Assembly: GCA_045634445.1 (NCBI GenBank)
Contig: JAZRAG010000019.1
Coordinates: 1-22,463, forward strand
Length of the DNA stretch: 22,463 nt
Reading direction: 5' to 3'
Source of the DNA: Spyradenecus sp045634445
GTDB taxonomy: Bacteria; Verrucomicrobiota; Kiritimatiellia; RFP12; DVOR01
The translations under genes and the position numbers were made by a program. The notes under the pieces are model-generated. The model saw nothing but the letters and a program-made list of their open reading frames with translations, searched no databases and was not told the origin of the DNA. This document shows, piece by piece, positions 13,426 through 21,560 of the stretch; the stretch's first letter is position 1, and the number at the start of each line of letters is the position of its first letter.

Positions 13426-14574
13426 ATGGCACGCGTGCTCTATCTTTATTCACAAGCCCTTCGAGCAGATAGCCCCCATGCTCGTCGCACCTTTCAAATG
13501 CTCGCATTGCTCAATGAAGCGGGCTTTAAGGCCGACTTGCTTACGTTGCCGGGAGGCGATCCGTGGCCGACAGGACTTGCAGAGCACATTTATGTGACCC
13601 CACGCGTGCCATTTACAAAAACGCTGAAACCTTATGGCACAGGCGTTCGTCGTATTTGGGCCTCCATTGTGATGGCGTTGACGACGGTGCGTCTTTTCTT
13701 GAACCACCGTTACGACATTGTGCACTGTTCAGACCGCGCGATTCGCATTGGTGGATTGATTGCGTGGCTCTTTGGGACGCACTTCGTCTTTGAATGGCGT
13801 AGTTCCTCTGGGCACGACTTGATTCGTTGGGCGAAATGGCGCAGTCGGCGATTCCGGAATTCGGTCAGCCTTGTGATTACTGACACCACTTACACGGTAA
13901 CCCAACTGCGTGAATCGGGGCTCTATGGCAAGATTGCATCCATCTTGATGTATCCGCATCCGATGCTTACACCATTGCCACCGCCTAAAGTGCGAAATGC
14001 GCCCTTCTCGCGTCAGTTCCGCATCACTGCACTCTCCTACGATGACAAACTCTCAGATTTGACACACTTCTGCGATGCGCTTTCGCTCATTCTGCACCAT
14101 CAAAACATCCACGTAACCTTAGTAGGTGGCACACCTGCAAGTGCAGAACGTTTACGTCAATGTTTAGCACATCGTTATCCGCACACCGCTGGCGCATTGA
14201 TTATTCGCCCTGCGGCCGCAGATGCCAATGATTTTGTAGAGTGCATCACGGATGCAGACCTCGTCTTCTTACCCGTTTGTCGTGGCATTACACCGCCGAC
14301 ATTACTCTTGGACGCGATGGCTTGCGGTCGCGCCATTATGGCCACGCGTTGCCCTGCGTATGAACCGCTCTTAACGCATCAGAATGCAGCACTCGTGGGC
14401 GCAGATGCGAAGCAAATCGCCGATTGCATCCAACATCACTTGCAATCCCCATTACGATGCACCGAATTGGCTCGTCTCGCAGAAGAAACGATTAAGCGCG
14501 AACGGAATATCACCTCTGCAATCTCAGCATTGCGGAGCTGCTACACCTTTATCTTGATGGAGCCACGCGCATGA
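13426..14574 (+). CDS. GT4-like glycosyltransferase
   Basis: A 382-residue protein with the GT-B layout: an N-terminal Rossmann-like half starting MARVLYLYSQ with a DIVHCSD motif (97-103), and a C-terminal half with HVTLVGG (229-235) and the PPTLLLDAMACGRAIMAT region (290-307) that corresponds to the GT4 nucleotide-sugar site. The usual E-x7-E pair is not intact: the second position is Asp (296) and the first is not Glu. The donor or activity may therefore differ. No membrane helix is obvious, though residues 79-93 and 108-123 are hydrophobic. The start is the ATG at 13426 with GGAG 6 nt upstream; a longer frame from a TTG has no support. Its stop overlaps the next start (ATGA), indicating coupled translation. 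It may attach sugar to, or build the glycan that receives, the acyl unit made by the downstream genes. Confidence 0.78.
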   Translation: MARVLYLYSQALRADSPHARRTFQMLALLNEAGFKADLLTLPGGDPWPTGLAEHIYVTPRVPFTKTLKPYGTGVRRIWASIVMALTTVRLFLNHRYDIVHCSDRAIRIGGLIAWLFGTHFVFEWRSSSGHDLIRWAKWRSRRFRNSVSLVITDTTYTVTQLRESGLYGKIASILMYPHPMLTPLPPPKVRNAPFSRQFRITALSYDDKLSDLTHFCDALSLILHHQNIHVTLVGGTPASAERLRQCLAHRYPHTAGALIIRPAAADANDFVECITDADLVFLPVCRGITPPTLLLDAMACGRAIMATRCPAYEPLLTHQNAALVGADAKQIADCIQHHLQSPLRCTELARLAEETIKRERNITSAISALRSCYTFILMEPRA

Positions 14575-16055
14575 TGGAAGCTCCACGGATTGCTCTCTTC
14601 ACTGACAGCGCACCGCAATTGCTTGAACGTGAATTGTGCAAGCAAGCGCAAACAAAGGGTGGCATTGAAGTGCGTACTTACGCCTTTACTTCGCCACTTG
14701 CAGTACAGGACGAACTGCGCGCATTCGCGCCAGACGTTGTCATCGTGTGGCAATGTGCAGAAGCCATCTCTGAGGTTGGGCCCGAGCCTTTGGATGCCGT
14801 ACTCACGCTTCCCTACACATTCATCGCGTGTACTATGGTGACGCGCGATGATGGCACCTGCGGAAGCGCCGCTTTAACTTGGGAAAACAGCCTCTCGCGC
14901 CACATTCTTAAATGGAATGCCCACCTTGTGGAATTGGCAGAAACGAATCCCAATCTTCACATTGTTGATTTAGCCACCCTTCAAGCGCGCCTTGGACGTG
15001 CGGTCACCTTTGATGCGCGTCTGTGGGAAATGGCGTCCCTTGCCCTCACGCCGACAGCCGTCCCCTACCTTGCGAAAGCGCTCCTTCAGACGATTTACGC
15101 TCTCAAAGGCGACATCCGCAAAGTCTTGGTTACAGACTTAGACAACACCTTTTGGGGCGGAATTACAGGTGAAAGCGGCGCAGATGCAGTCAATCCTGAT
15201 GCGCCAGGCCATCGTGCCTACCGCGCATGGGTCAAAGCATTAGCGCAGCGTGGCATCTTACTCGCGATTGCCTCGCACAATGACCGCCCTGCTGTTGAGG
15301 AGCTCTTCCAACAACACACCTTGGGGCTCACCCTTGAAGACTTCCAAGCGACTGAAATCAATTGGGATCCCAAGGCGCAGATGTTGGTCCGCATCGCACA
15401 AAAGCTCAATGTAAGCACGCAATCACTCGTCTTTATTGACGACCGAAAAGAACAACGCGACCAAGTGCGCGCCGCATTACCAGAAGTCGCCGTACCCGAA
15501 ATGCCAGCTGACCCAGCACAGTGGTTGGAATTTCTTGCGACAGAAAACCTCTTTGAAACACCGCGCATCACGACAGATGATTGTCTACGTGCACAGACCT
15601 TTCAAGCGGCAAGCGCTCGTGAAGCCATCGCAAAGACGCTTTCACGCGAAGAATACATCGCCTCGCTTGAGCAGGAACTCATCGCAGAACCGCTCTCTCC
15701 CGCGAATATTGAGCGCGCAGCTCAGTTGACGCAACGTTGCAATCGCTTTAATATGCGTGGCACACGCTATTCTGTGACCGACCTTCAAGGGCGTACAGGC
15801 TGGGTTTATCGTCTGAAAGACCGCTTTGGCGACATGGGCATTATTAGCGCAGTAGTGATGGAAGGCGCGAAAATTGACGTGTGGGTGATGAGTTGCCGCG
15901 TCTTTAATCGCGATGTAGAAGCTCTTATCTTAAATCATCTGCGCCAAATTCCCAATCTCTGCGGTGAATATCTTCCCACCGAACAAAATGCCGCTTGCGC
16001 AACAGTGTACACACAATACCATATCCCCTCGCCCCTTTCCGAATCTCAATCGTAA
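14571..16055 (+). CDS. FkbH-like HAD-IIIC enzyme (glyceryl transfer to ACP)
   Basis: A 494-residue protein with the FkbH layout: an N-terminal region (about 1-180), a HAD domain with VTDLDNTFWGGITGE (Asp189, Asp191), ASHND (Ser235), WDPKAQ (Lys268) and FIDDRKEQRDQVR (Asp290, Asp291), and a C-terminal acyltransferase-like part with AQLTQRCNRFNMRGTRY and DRFGDMGIIS. Characterised family members take a glyceryl group from 1,3-bisphosphoglycerate, dephosphorylate it and load it onto an acyl carrier protein; others make related hydroxyacyl starter units. All core HAD residues are present. The ATG at 14571 overlaps the glycosyltransferase stop; the ATG at 14574 is an alternative. The carrier protein and KAS III genes directly downstream fit this role. 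The exact acyl group is inferred. Confidence 0.9.
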   Translation: MMEAPRIALFTDSAPQLLERELCKQAQTKGGIEVRTYAFTSPLAVQDELRAFAPDVVIVWQCAEAISEVGPEPLDAVLTLPYTFIACTMVTRDDGTCGSAALTWENSLSRHILKWNAHLVELAETNPNLHIVDLATLQARLGRAVTFDARLWEMASLALTPTAVPYLAKALLQTIYALKGDIRKVLVTDLDNTFWGGITGESGADAVNPDAPGHRAYRAWVKALAQRGILLAIASHNDRPAVEELFQQHTLGLTLEDFQATEINWDPKAQMLVRIAQKLNVSTQSLVFIDDRKEQRDQVRAALPEVAVPEMPADPAQWLEFLATENLFETPRITTDDCLRAQTFQAASAREAIAKTLSREEYIASLEQELIAEPLSPANIERAAQLTQRCNRFNMRGTRYSVTDLQGRTGWVYRLKDRFGDMGIISAVVMEGAKIDVWVMSCRVFNRDVEALILNHLRQIPNLCGEYLPTEQNAACATVYTQYHIPSPLSESQS

Positions 16056-16069
16056 CGCACAGCATTCCT

Positions 16070-16297
16070 ATGATTACCACGCTCCAACAGCTTTTTGAAG
16101 AAGTGCTTCGTCACACGATGCCCACCCTCACTGCGGCGACACCCTTTGCCGAATTGCCAGGTTGGGACTCAGTGGCGCACTTGGCATTACTCCTTGCCGT
16201 TGAGCGACACTTCTCTGCGACCTTCACCTCCGCACAAATGGTTTCAATGAAAACTGTTGGTGATATGATTACGGCATTGGAGAGCACAAATGGTTAA
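16070..16297 (+). CDS. Acyl carrier protein (first of two)
   Basis: A 75-residue acyl carrier protein. The 4'-phosphopantetheine serine is Ser34 in LPGWDSVAHLALL, matching the D-S-[LMV] motif at the start of helix II. The start chosen is the ATG at 16070, 14 bp after the FkbH stop; a longer upstream frame overlaps FkbH and adds residues that do not fit an ACP. No clear Shine-Dalgarno, so coupling to FkbH is likely. The stop overlaps the KAS III start by 8 bp. Its position right after FkbH suggests that it carries the loaded hydroxyacyl unit. Confidence 0.9.
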   Translation: MITTLQQLFEEVLRHTMPTLTAATPFAELPGWDSVAHLALLLAVERHFSATFTSAQMVSMKTVGDMITALESTNG

Positions 16298-17276
16298 TGC
16301 TTTCAACGGTTTAAAGCTCAAAGCCCTTGCCTGTGCCTTGCCTGAACAAACGCGCAAGATTGAATCCTTTAAGTCTACGTTTGACGCAGAAAAGGTGGAT
16401 CGTTTCCGTGAAGTCGTTGGGATTGAACAGATCCACGTGGCGCCAAAAGGCCTCAAAACCTCTGACTTAGCCTGCGTTGCAGCAGAAAAGCTCTTTGCGG
16501 AAAACACCACCATCACACGTGAATCCATTGATGTGTTGTTGTTTATCACCCAAACGCCAGACGCTATCGCACCCGCAACCTCTGCGTTACTTCAGCAACG
16601 CCTCCAATTGCGCACGTCTATCTTAGCGTTGGATATCAACCAAGGATGCGCAGGCTTCTTAATCGGCCTCCAAACAGCCGCTCATTTACTCGCTTCTCCA
16701 ACGATTCAAAACGTATTGATTCTCGGCGGTGATACGCTCACACACTGCGTTAATGAAAGCGATCCTGCCACCGCCATGCTCTTTGGTGACGCAGGTTTCG
16801 CGGCCGTCATTGGTCGTGAAGCAGACAACACATGGCATATTCAGGCAGATGTTGAATCATCAAGCGCCATCACAATCCCACATCAAATGCCCTTTGCGAT
16901 GGATGGAACTGCTGTCTTCAACTTTACCATCACAAAGGTACCAGAGCAAATTCAAAGCGTTATGCAAGCTGCAAACCTTCAGGCTGATGCAATTGATTTC
17001 CTATTGCTCCATCAAGCCAACGCTTTTATTGTTCGCCAAGTTGCACGAATGTGTCGCATGCCTGAGGCAAAAGTACCATGCCGTATCGCAAATCGTGGGA
17101 ATACGTCAGTGGCAAGTCTGCCATTACTCTTGTGCGATTTAAAAGCAGAGGGTGTTACAGGAAAGCACCGCGTTGTACTCTCTGCGTTTGGGGTTGGCCT
17201 CACATGGATAACTATTGCGCTGACACTTGACTTTGATGTCTGCAATGCCCCAATTTTACATTCCCCTACCCCTTAA
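16290..17276 (+). CDS. KAS III-like (FabH-type) ketoacyl-ACP synthase
   Basis: A 328-residue thiolase-fold enzyme of FabH type. The catalytic triad is complete: Cys120 in INQGCAGF, His241 in HQANAF and Asn271 in RGNTSVAS. The N-terminus (about 1-175) and C-terminus (about 180-315) form the two halves, ending in the usual strand LSAFGVGLTW; about ten extra residues follow. It is unlikely to be the general fatty acid FabH, because it sits between two carrier proteins behind an FkbH and not with fabD/fabG. It may condense the FkbH-derived acyl-ACP with a second acyl-ACP, or transfer an acyl group. The start at 16290 has GGAGAG 7 nt upstream and overlaps the preceding ACP. Confidence 0.92.
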   Translation: MVNAFNGLKLKALACALPEQTRKIESFKSTFDAEKVDRFREVVGIEQIHVAPKGLKTSDLACVAAEKLFAENTTITRESIDVLLFITQTPDAIAPATSALLQQRLQLRTSILALDINQGCAGFLIGLQTAAHLLASPTIQNVLILGGDTLTHCVNESDPATAMLFGDAGFAAVIGREADNTWHIQADVESSSAITIPHQMPFAMDGTAVFNFTITKVPEQIQSVMQAANLQADAIDFLLLHQANAFIVRQVARMCRMPEAKVPCRIANRGNTSVASLPLLLCDLKAEGVTGKHRVVLSAFGVGLTWITIALTLDFDVCNAPILHSPTP

Positions 17277-17286
17277 AGGAGTTCCA

Positions 17287-17511
17287 ATGACCACTGCAGA
17301 AGCACTTGACGAACTTGCTGACATTCTTGGCGCTCCCATCGGGTCACTTACGCCTGAAATGCCGCTTAATGCTGAAGGCCTTCACTGGGATTCAATGGCC
17401 CTCTTAGCCTATCTTGCGTTCTTACGTTTTCACTTTAACAAGACGCTTGTCGGCTCTTCATGTGCGGCATTTCAAACGGTTGCCGACCTTTTAGCTGAAA
17501 TTCCTGAATAA
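17287..17511 (+). CDS. Acyl carrier protein (second of two)
   Basis: A 74-residue acyl carrier protein with Ser36 in GLHWDSMALLAYL as the phosphopantetheine site. It is clearly different from the first ACP of the operon, so it is not a recent duplicate. The start at 17287 has an excellent AAAGGAG site 6 nt upstream; a longer frame overlapping the KAS III end is not supported. It is the last gene of the operon, followed by a terminator. It may carry the second substrate of the KAS III-like enzyme. Confidence 0.88.
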   Translation: MTTAEALDELADILGAPIGSLTPEMPLNAEGLHWDSMALLAYLAFLRFHFNKTLVGSSCAAFQTVADLLAEIPE

Positions 17512-17530
17512 CATCAGCGCACATCTTAAT

Positions 17531-17565
17531 AAAAAAGTGGAAGCCTTTGCCTCCACTTTTCTTTT
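17531..17565. terminator. Bidirectional terminator between ACP2 and nadK
   Basis: AAAAGTGGA (17533-17541) pairs with TCCACTTTT (17552-17560), with an inner GC/GC pair and a CTTT loop. It is flanked by an A-run on the left and CTTTT on the right, so it can end both the plus-strand ACP operon and the minus-strand nadK transcript. Confidence 0.85.
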
Positions 17566-17580
17566 ATTCTCGCGTAAATC

Positions 17581-18471
17581 TTAACGCACAAAGGCTGCGC
17601 CCCAACGTAATTTTCGCGACAACTGCAAGTACGGGTTATCTTGTTGCGGCTTAATCACGCGTACAGGCCGTGGCGAACGCACCACTTCTAAACGGTCTTT
17701 TGCCGTGATTGTTCCTTGGCGAACGCCATCTGCATAAACCGTAGCGGCTGTCGTCTCGCCATCGATACGTAATACAATCTTTGTCGTATTCGGCACAACA
17801 AGTGGACGCGCACTCAAGGTATGCGGCGCAATAACCGTAATCACCGTAGCCTGTGCAGAAGGCAACACCACTGGACCACCCACTGAAAGCGAATATGCCG
17901 TACTTCCCGTGGGAGTGGACAGAATAACGCCATCGCACATCCATCGTGCCACAGGATAGCCATCGAGTTCTAAACAAACAGCGATTGCGCTTCCTCCTTC
18001 TGCACGCGAAAGCACCACGTCATTTAATGCGTCTGGCGATTGATGCATAGCATTCTTTGCGTCAAAAAGCGTAGAAGCGAGCGTTGTACGTTCTTCCAAA
18101 GAATAGAGGCCTGCGGCAAGATCTGCAAGCACTTGTCCGAATCCTTCTTCGTTTACCGCTGTCAAATAGCCTAAGTGGCCGATATTCAAGCCAATCAGCG
18201 GTAACTCGGTGCCTGCTAAAGCATGCGAAGCGGAGAGGAATGACCCATCCCCGCCTAGCGAAATCACTCCCTGAGCACCCTTCTCCGCAAAATGAGCGAT
18301 ATCACATGGGAGAATCTCTGCAGCAACAGCAGCGGTCTCAGGGGGTGCCAAAAGCGTAATTCCTGCTCCACGCGCAGCGTTTAAAAGCATCTCAAGCCCC
18401 TCACGAGCGCAAGGGCGTGTGAAATTAACCAATAAACCAAGGCGTGAAACAGGAGTCATAGCGTTGCTCAC
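17581..18471 (-). CDS. nadK: NAD kinase
   Basis: A 296-residue ATP-NAD kinase making NADP+. Key motifs are LGGDGSFLSASH (GGDG at 73-76, catalytic Asp75), LNIGHLGYLT (95-104), ALNDVVLSR with the NAD-binding NDV, and DGVILSTPTGSTAYSLSVGGPVV. The length is normal. The longest frame starts with a GTG at 18471 whose GTGA overlaps the stop of yhcH, consistent with translational coupling; the ATG at 18459 (four residues later) is also possible. Encoded in one unit with the YhcH-family gene and ended by the shared terminator. Confidence 0.94.
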   Translation of the reverse strand: MSNAMTPVSRLGLLVNFTRPCAREGLEMLLNAARGAGITLLAPPETAAVAAEILPCDIAHFAEKGAQGVISLGGDGSFLSASHALAGTELPLIGLNIGHLGYLTAVNEEGFGQVLADLAAGLYSLEERTTLASTLFDAKNAMHQSPDALNDVVLSRAEGGSAIAVCLELDGYPVARWMCDGVILSTPTGSTAYSLSVGGPVVLPSAQATVITVIAPHTLSARPLVVPNTTKIVLRIDGETTAATVYADGVRQGTITAKDRLEVVRSPRPVRVIKPQQDNPYLQLSRKLRWGAAFVR

Positions 18472-18932
18472 AGACGGACCTTAAGAACCACCTTGCGAAC
18501 CTTTTCACAGCCCGGCACGCGATGACCAGGAGCATGTGCATCCTGAGGATACAACACGAAGAAGGAACCCTTCGAGAAGGGAACGAGTGCGCCTTCGCCC
18601 TTCACGAAACCGATGTCGGATTCAGCATTGTAGGGCTTGAGTTCTTCAAGGTCTGCAGTAAGCGGACGATAACCGATAGCTTCGCAACCTTCGAAAAGAT
18701 ACTGGATATCAGCATAATCACGATGATATTCCAAAGAGCAATCTTCGGGAGCGCGAGTGTTGTATTCCTGCACATTAGCGTAGAGCAATTCGGTGCCGTC
18801 TGCAGCCACTTCAATGGCGTGATGACCAGCAGGAAGATTTGCATTTGCGGGATCATTCAACCAAGCGAATGCCTTATCAAAAAGCGGGCCAAGATTGAGC
18901 TTGCCAGCATTTTCAAGCGTATCAATAATCAT
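18468..18932 (-). CDS. YhcH/YjgK/YiaL (NanQ-type) family protein, likely sugar anomerase
   Basis: A 154-residue cupin-like protein of the YhcH/YjgK/YiaL family. It begins MIIDTLENAGKL, as family members do, and keeps the metal-site residues in EYHRDYADIQYLFEG (about 68-82) and the late PQDAHAPGH (about 129-137). E. coli YhcH (NanQ) lies in the nan regulon and has been described as interconverting sialic acid anomers; other members act near other sugar pathways. Here its neighbour is nadK, with a 4-nt overlap, so context does not show the substrate. The Kelch-symporter and sialate esterase genes about 7-12 kb away make sialic acid plausible. AAAGGA lies 9 nt before the start. Confidence 0.85.
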   Translation of the reverse strand: MIIDTLENAGKLNLGPLFDKAFAWLNDPANANLPAGHHAIEVAADGTELLYANVQEYNTRAPEDCSLEYHRDYADIQYLFEGCEAIGYRPLTADLEELKPYNAESDIGFVKGEGALVPFSKGSFFVLYPQDAHAPGHRVPGCEKVRKVVLKVRL

Positions 18933-18980
18933 TGTCTACTATCCTTTCTGTTGTTGTGTAATAGTGAAATCGCAGTTGGT

Positions 18981-18998
18981 ATGCCGTTGCCACGGCAT
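18981..18998. other. Hairpin between xseB and yhcH
   Basis: ATGCCGT/ACGGCAT, a 7-bp perfect stem with a 4-nt loop, 3 bp after the xseB stop. On the xseB strand no T-run follows, so it is not a standard terminator; on the plus strand CTTTT follows but no plus gene ends here. It may protect the 3' end of the upstream message. Confidence 0.5.
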
Positions 18999-19001
18999 CT
19001 T

Positions 19002-19247
19002 TTACTGATAGTCTTCGCGAATCAATGTGCCTTTTTCTTCGGCTTCCTTGATCTTTTCAACGCGTTGCTGCACTTCTGTCAACTTCGCATTGCAAAAAGC
19101 CACCAATTTACGGCCCTCTTCAAAGGCAGAAATCATCTGATCCAACGGCAACGATCCGCCTTCCATCTCACGAATCAATTCATCCAAACGCGCAGATGCT
19201 GCTTCAAACGTTTCGGGTTCTTTTTTTGTTGCTTTTGTTGAGCTCAT
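19002..19247 (-). CDS. xseB: Exodeoxyribonuclease VII small subunit
   Basis: An 81-residue helical protein with the XseB signature: FEAASARLDELIREMEGG followed by LPLDQMISAFEEGRKLV, then a Lys/Glu-rich coiled-coil tail. XseB binds the XseA catalytic subunit, which degrades single-stranded DNA. xseA is not in the window. It starts 3 bp after the TPR gene stop, with GGAG 9 nt upstream inside that gene, so it belongs to the cmk-purN-TPR-xseB operon. Confidence 0.92.
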   Translation of the reverse strand: MSSTKATKKEPETFEAASARLDELIREMEGGSLPLDQMISAFEEGRKLVAFCNAKLTEVQQRVEKIKEAEEKGTLIREDYQ

Positions 19248-19250
19248 TGC

Positions 19251-21560
19251 TTACTGCTCCGTACTACCATAACGTTCGTTCAACTCTTGACGCAGACGCT
19301 CTGCTTCACGCGTACGCCCTTCTGCCTCAAGAAGCTCAATCGCTTCACGAAATGCCACTGAAACGCGAGCTTTATCGTCAAAGAAGATAATCAAGCTCAT
19401 ATTCGCACGCAAGGCTTCTGCATTCCGTCCCAAAGCCTTACACGCTGCTGCAAGACCTGCATACGCCTTTGCACGATTCAAACGCCCTTCTGCAGTGTCC
19501 ATATCTGCGCTTGCAATCGCCTGTGTAAAGGCATCATACGCCTTCTGATACTCATTTGAAGCCAAGCGTAATTCACCCAAACCAACCGCTGCATCCGCAT
19601 CATAGGCCGTTTTTTCGGGGCTTAATGCCAATGCCGCTTCATACGCAGCCATCGCAGTAGCGGTCTGCCCACGCCCCTGTGCCGCGCGTCCAATCAACGT
19701 CTGCGCCAACACCTTATCTGCAGTCGTTGCTGACGGCTTTGAAGCCAACACGCGAGCTGCCGCTTCAGCTTCTGTCCATTCTGCGCGCTCTAAACGGAAG
19801 TCTGCCAACCACCTTAAATAGGTCGGAGCCAAGGACTCAGCATCCTTCAAGCCCAAAAGCGGTTGCAATAATGCAGCAGCTTCATCCTTTTGGCCAAGCG
19901 AATGCAACGCTTGCGCACGACGAATGGACGCATCAATCTGACGAGCGTGTCCCAAAGGAGACTGATTATTCTCACCCTTAATGCTCAAGGCCTTCTCTAA
20001 AAGGTCTGCTGCTGCCTTGAAATCTTGCGTATTGAAGAAAATCAACCCACGCAAATACGCACTCTCTGCCACTGCCTTCCCCTGCGGGAAGCGCGTCAAA
20101 TACTCATCCAATGCGGCAGCCGCATCAACAATATTCTGCTCACTCAAGGCATCACGTGCACGCAACAAGAGGGCTTCTGGCACAACGCTTTCATCGCCAG
20201 ATGCTAATGCTAACGCCAAAGCCTGCTCTGCGCGATCCTTCATCTCGGCCTGACGAAAAGCACACGCGGCTGCAAAGGCTGCACGACCCGACGAAGGCAT
20301 CGCAGGCCACTTTTCTGCCGTACGCAACCATGTTTCGCCTGCCGCGGCATACTGCTTTTCTTTATGTTCCAAAGCGCCTAAACGATACGAAGCTTCAGCG
20401 GCCTGTTCTGCGGGTGCATTTTCAATCAACCACGCTGCAGCAGCACGCGTATGCGCCGCATCTGCCATTTGATAGGCTGCATCCAAACGATACCACATCA
20501 AGTGCGGCAATGCCTTTTCAGGCAGAATCGTTGCGACACGAGCGTAAGCCTTCAAGAAGGCCTCTGGGTCACCAGCGCGAGCGCGCAGGGCCAACATCGC
20601 TTCTGCGGCAGTGCCAGCCTGTGCATCCGATGGAAACTCCGATAAAAGACGTTCATAGGCTGTGATCGCACCCTGTGTATCTTCTAACGCAGTTGCGACC
20701 GCACCTTCCAAGATTAAGCGATTCGGAGAAGCGGCGGAGTGACGCGTCTTATCTGCGCCCAACCATCCTCGCGCCTCTTCAGGGCGATTGCAACGAAGTG
20801 CCGCCCATGCCGCAGGCAATAACAAGGTGTGCTTGGCAAGACGTTGCTCCCCAGCTTCCTTTGCAAAAGTGGCGGCTTCTGCGTAACGTTCTGCACGATA
20901 CGCGCTTGAGAAAGCGGCCAGTGCCACGTCTTTCTTACGTTCAGGGTCGCTTTCAATCTCTAAGATTTCGCGGTAAAGCGCTTCCGCTTCTTCGTAACGA
21001 CCATCCTTTGCAGCCAACGTTGCACGGGCTAAACGAGCATGTGCAGCGTACTTACTAGGATTAGAGCCGATGTACTTATAGAGCGCTTCTGCGTGTTTCG
21101 GACGATTCACCGCCTCGTAGCACACGGCCAAACGATAGCGTGCAGCTTCTGCAATGTCTGCAGAATCCTTATTCACCGAAAGCGCTTCTAATACGGATAA
21201 CGCCTTTTCGGGTTGGTTACTTTCTAACAAAGAAATGGCCCAACGTAACTTTGCGGCGGCGGCGCGTTCACCTTTAGCCTGCGAAGCAACTTGTTGATAG
21301 AGTTTCTGCGCTTCAGTTATGCGGCCGAGCTTTTCGTAGCACTCCGCAAGATTAAAACGCGCTTCATTGACGACCTCTTCTGCAGTTTTGCCAGGCGCTT
21401 TCAAGAAGGCTTCATACTCTACTGCGGCTTGTTCAGATAAGCCACGCCGTAGCAAGCCCTCTGCGAACGTCAATCGTTCATCTGCAGCTTGAGCCACTGC
21501 CACACAAAGACAACCCATCAACAAGCAAATCCGACGCATAGTATTCCAATTATCCAACAT
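19251..21560 (-). CDS. Secreted or periplasmic tetratricopeptide-repeat protein
   Basis: A 769-residue protein made almost entirely of TPR-like helical pairs from about residue 30 onward; clear repeats include ARFNLAECYEKLGRITEAQKLY, AARYRLAVCYEAVNRPKHAEALY and later AAYEAALALSPE. A signal peptide lies at about residues 9-25 (RRICLLMGCLCVAVAQA). The ATG at 21560 overlaps the purN stop as TAATG; the ATG at 21539 would give a more typical signal peptide. No enzyme domain is visible. TPR proteins of this type usually act as scaffolds, for example in cell envelope assembly or secretion, but no partner is shown. It is third in the cmk-purN-TPR-xseB unit, an unusual position for an envelope scaffold. 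Confidence 0.85.
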   Translation of the reverse strand: MLDNWNTMRRICLLMGCLCVAVAQAADERLTFAEGLLRRGLSEQAAVEYEAFLKAPGKTAEEVVNEARFNLAECYEKLGRITEAQKLYQQVASQAKGERAAAAKLRWAISLLESNQPEKALSVLEALSVNKDSADIAEAARYRLAVCYEAVNRPKHAEALYKYIGSNPSKYAAHARLARATLAAKDGRYEEAEALYREILEIESDPERKKDVALAAFSSAYRAERYAEAATFAKEAGEQRLAKHTLLLPAAWAALRCNRPEEARGWLGADKTRHSAASPNRLILEGAVATALEDTQGAITAYERLLSEFPSDAQAGTAAEAMLALRARAGDPEAFLKAYARVATILPEKALPHLMWYRLDAAYQMADAAHTRAAAAWLIENAPAEQAAEASYRLGALEHKEKQYAAAGETWLRTAEKWPAMPSSGRAAFAAACAFRQAEMKDRAEQALALALASGDESVVPEALLLRARDALSEQNIVDAAAALDEYLTRFPQGKAVAESAYLRGLIFFNTQDFKAAADLLEKALSIKGENNQSPLGHARQIDASIRRAQALHSLGQKDEAAALLQPLLGLKDAESLAPTYLRWLADFRLERAEWTEAEAAARVLASKPSATTADKVLAQTLIGRAAQGRGQTATAMAAYEAALALSPEKTAYDADAAVGLGELRLASNEYQKAYDAFTQAIASADMDTAEGRLNRAKAYAGLAAACKALGRNAEALRANMSLIIFFDDKARVSVAFREAIELLEAEGRTREAERLRQELNERYGSTEQ

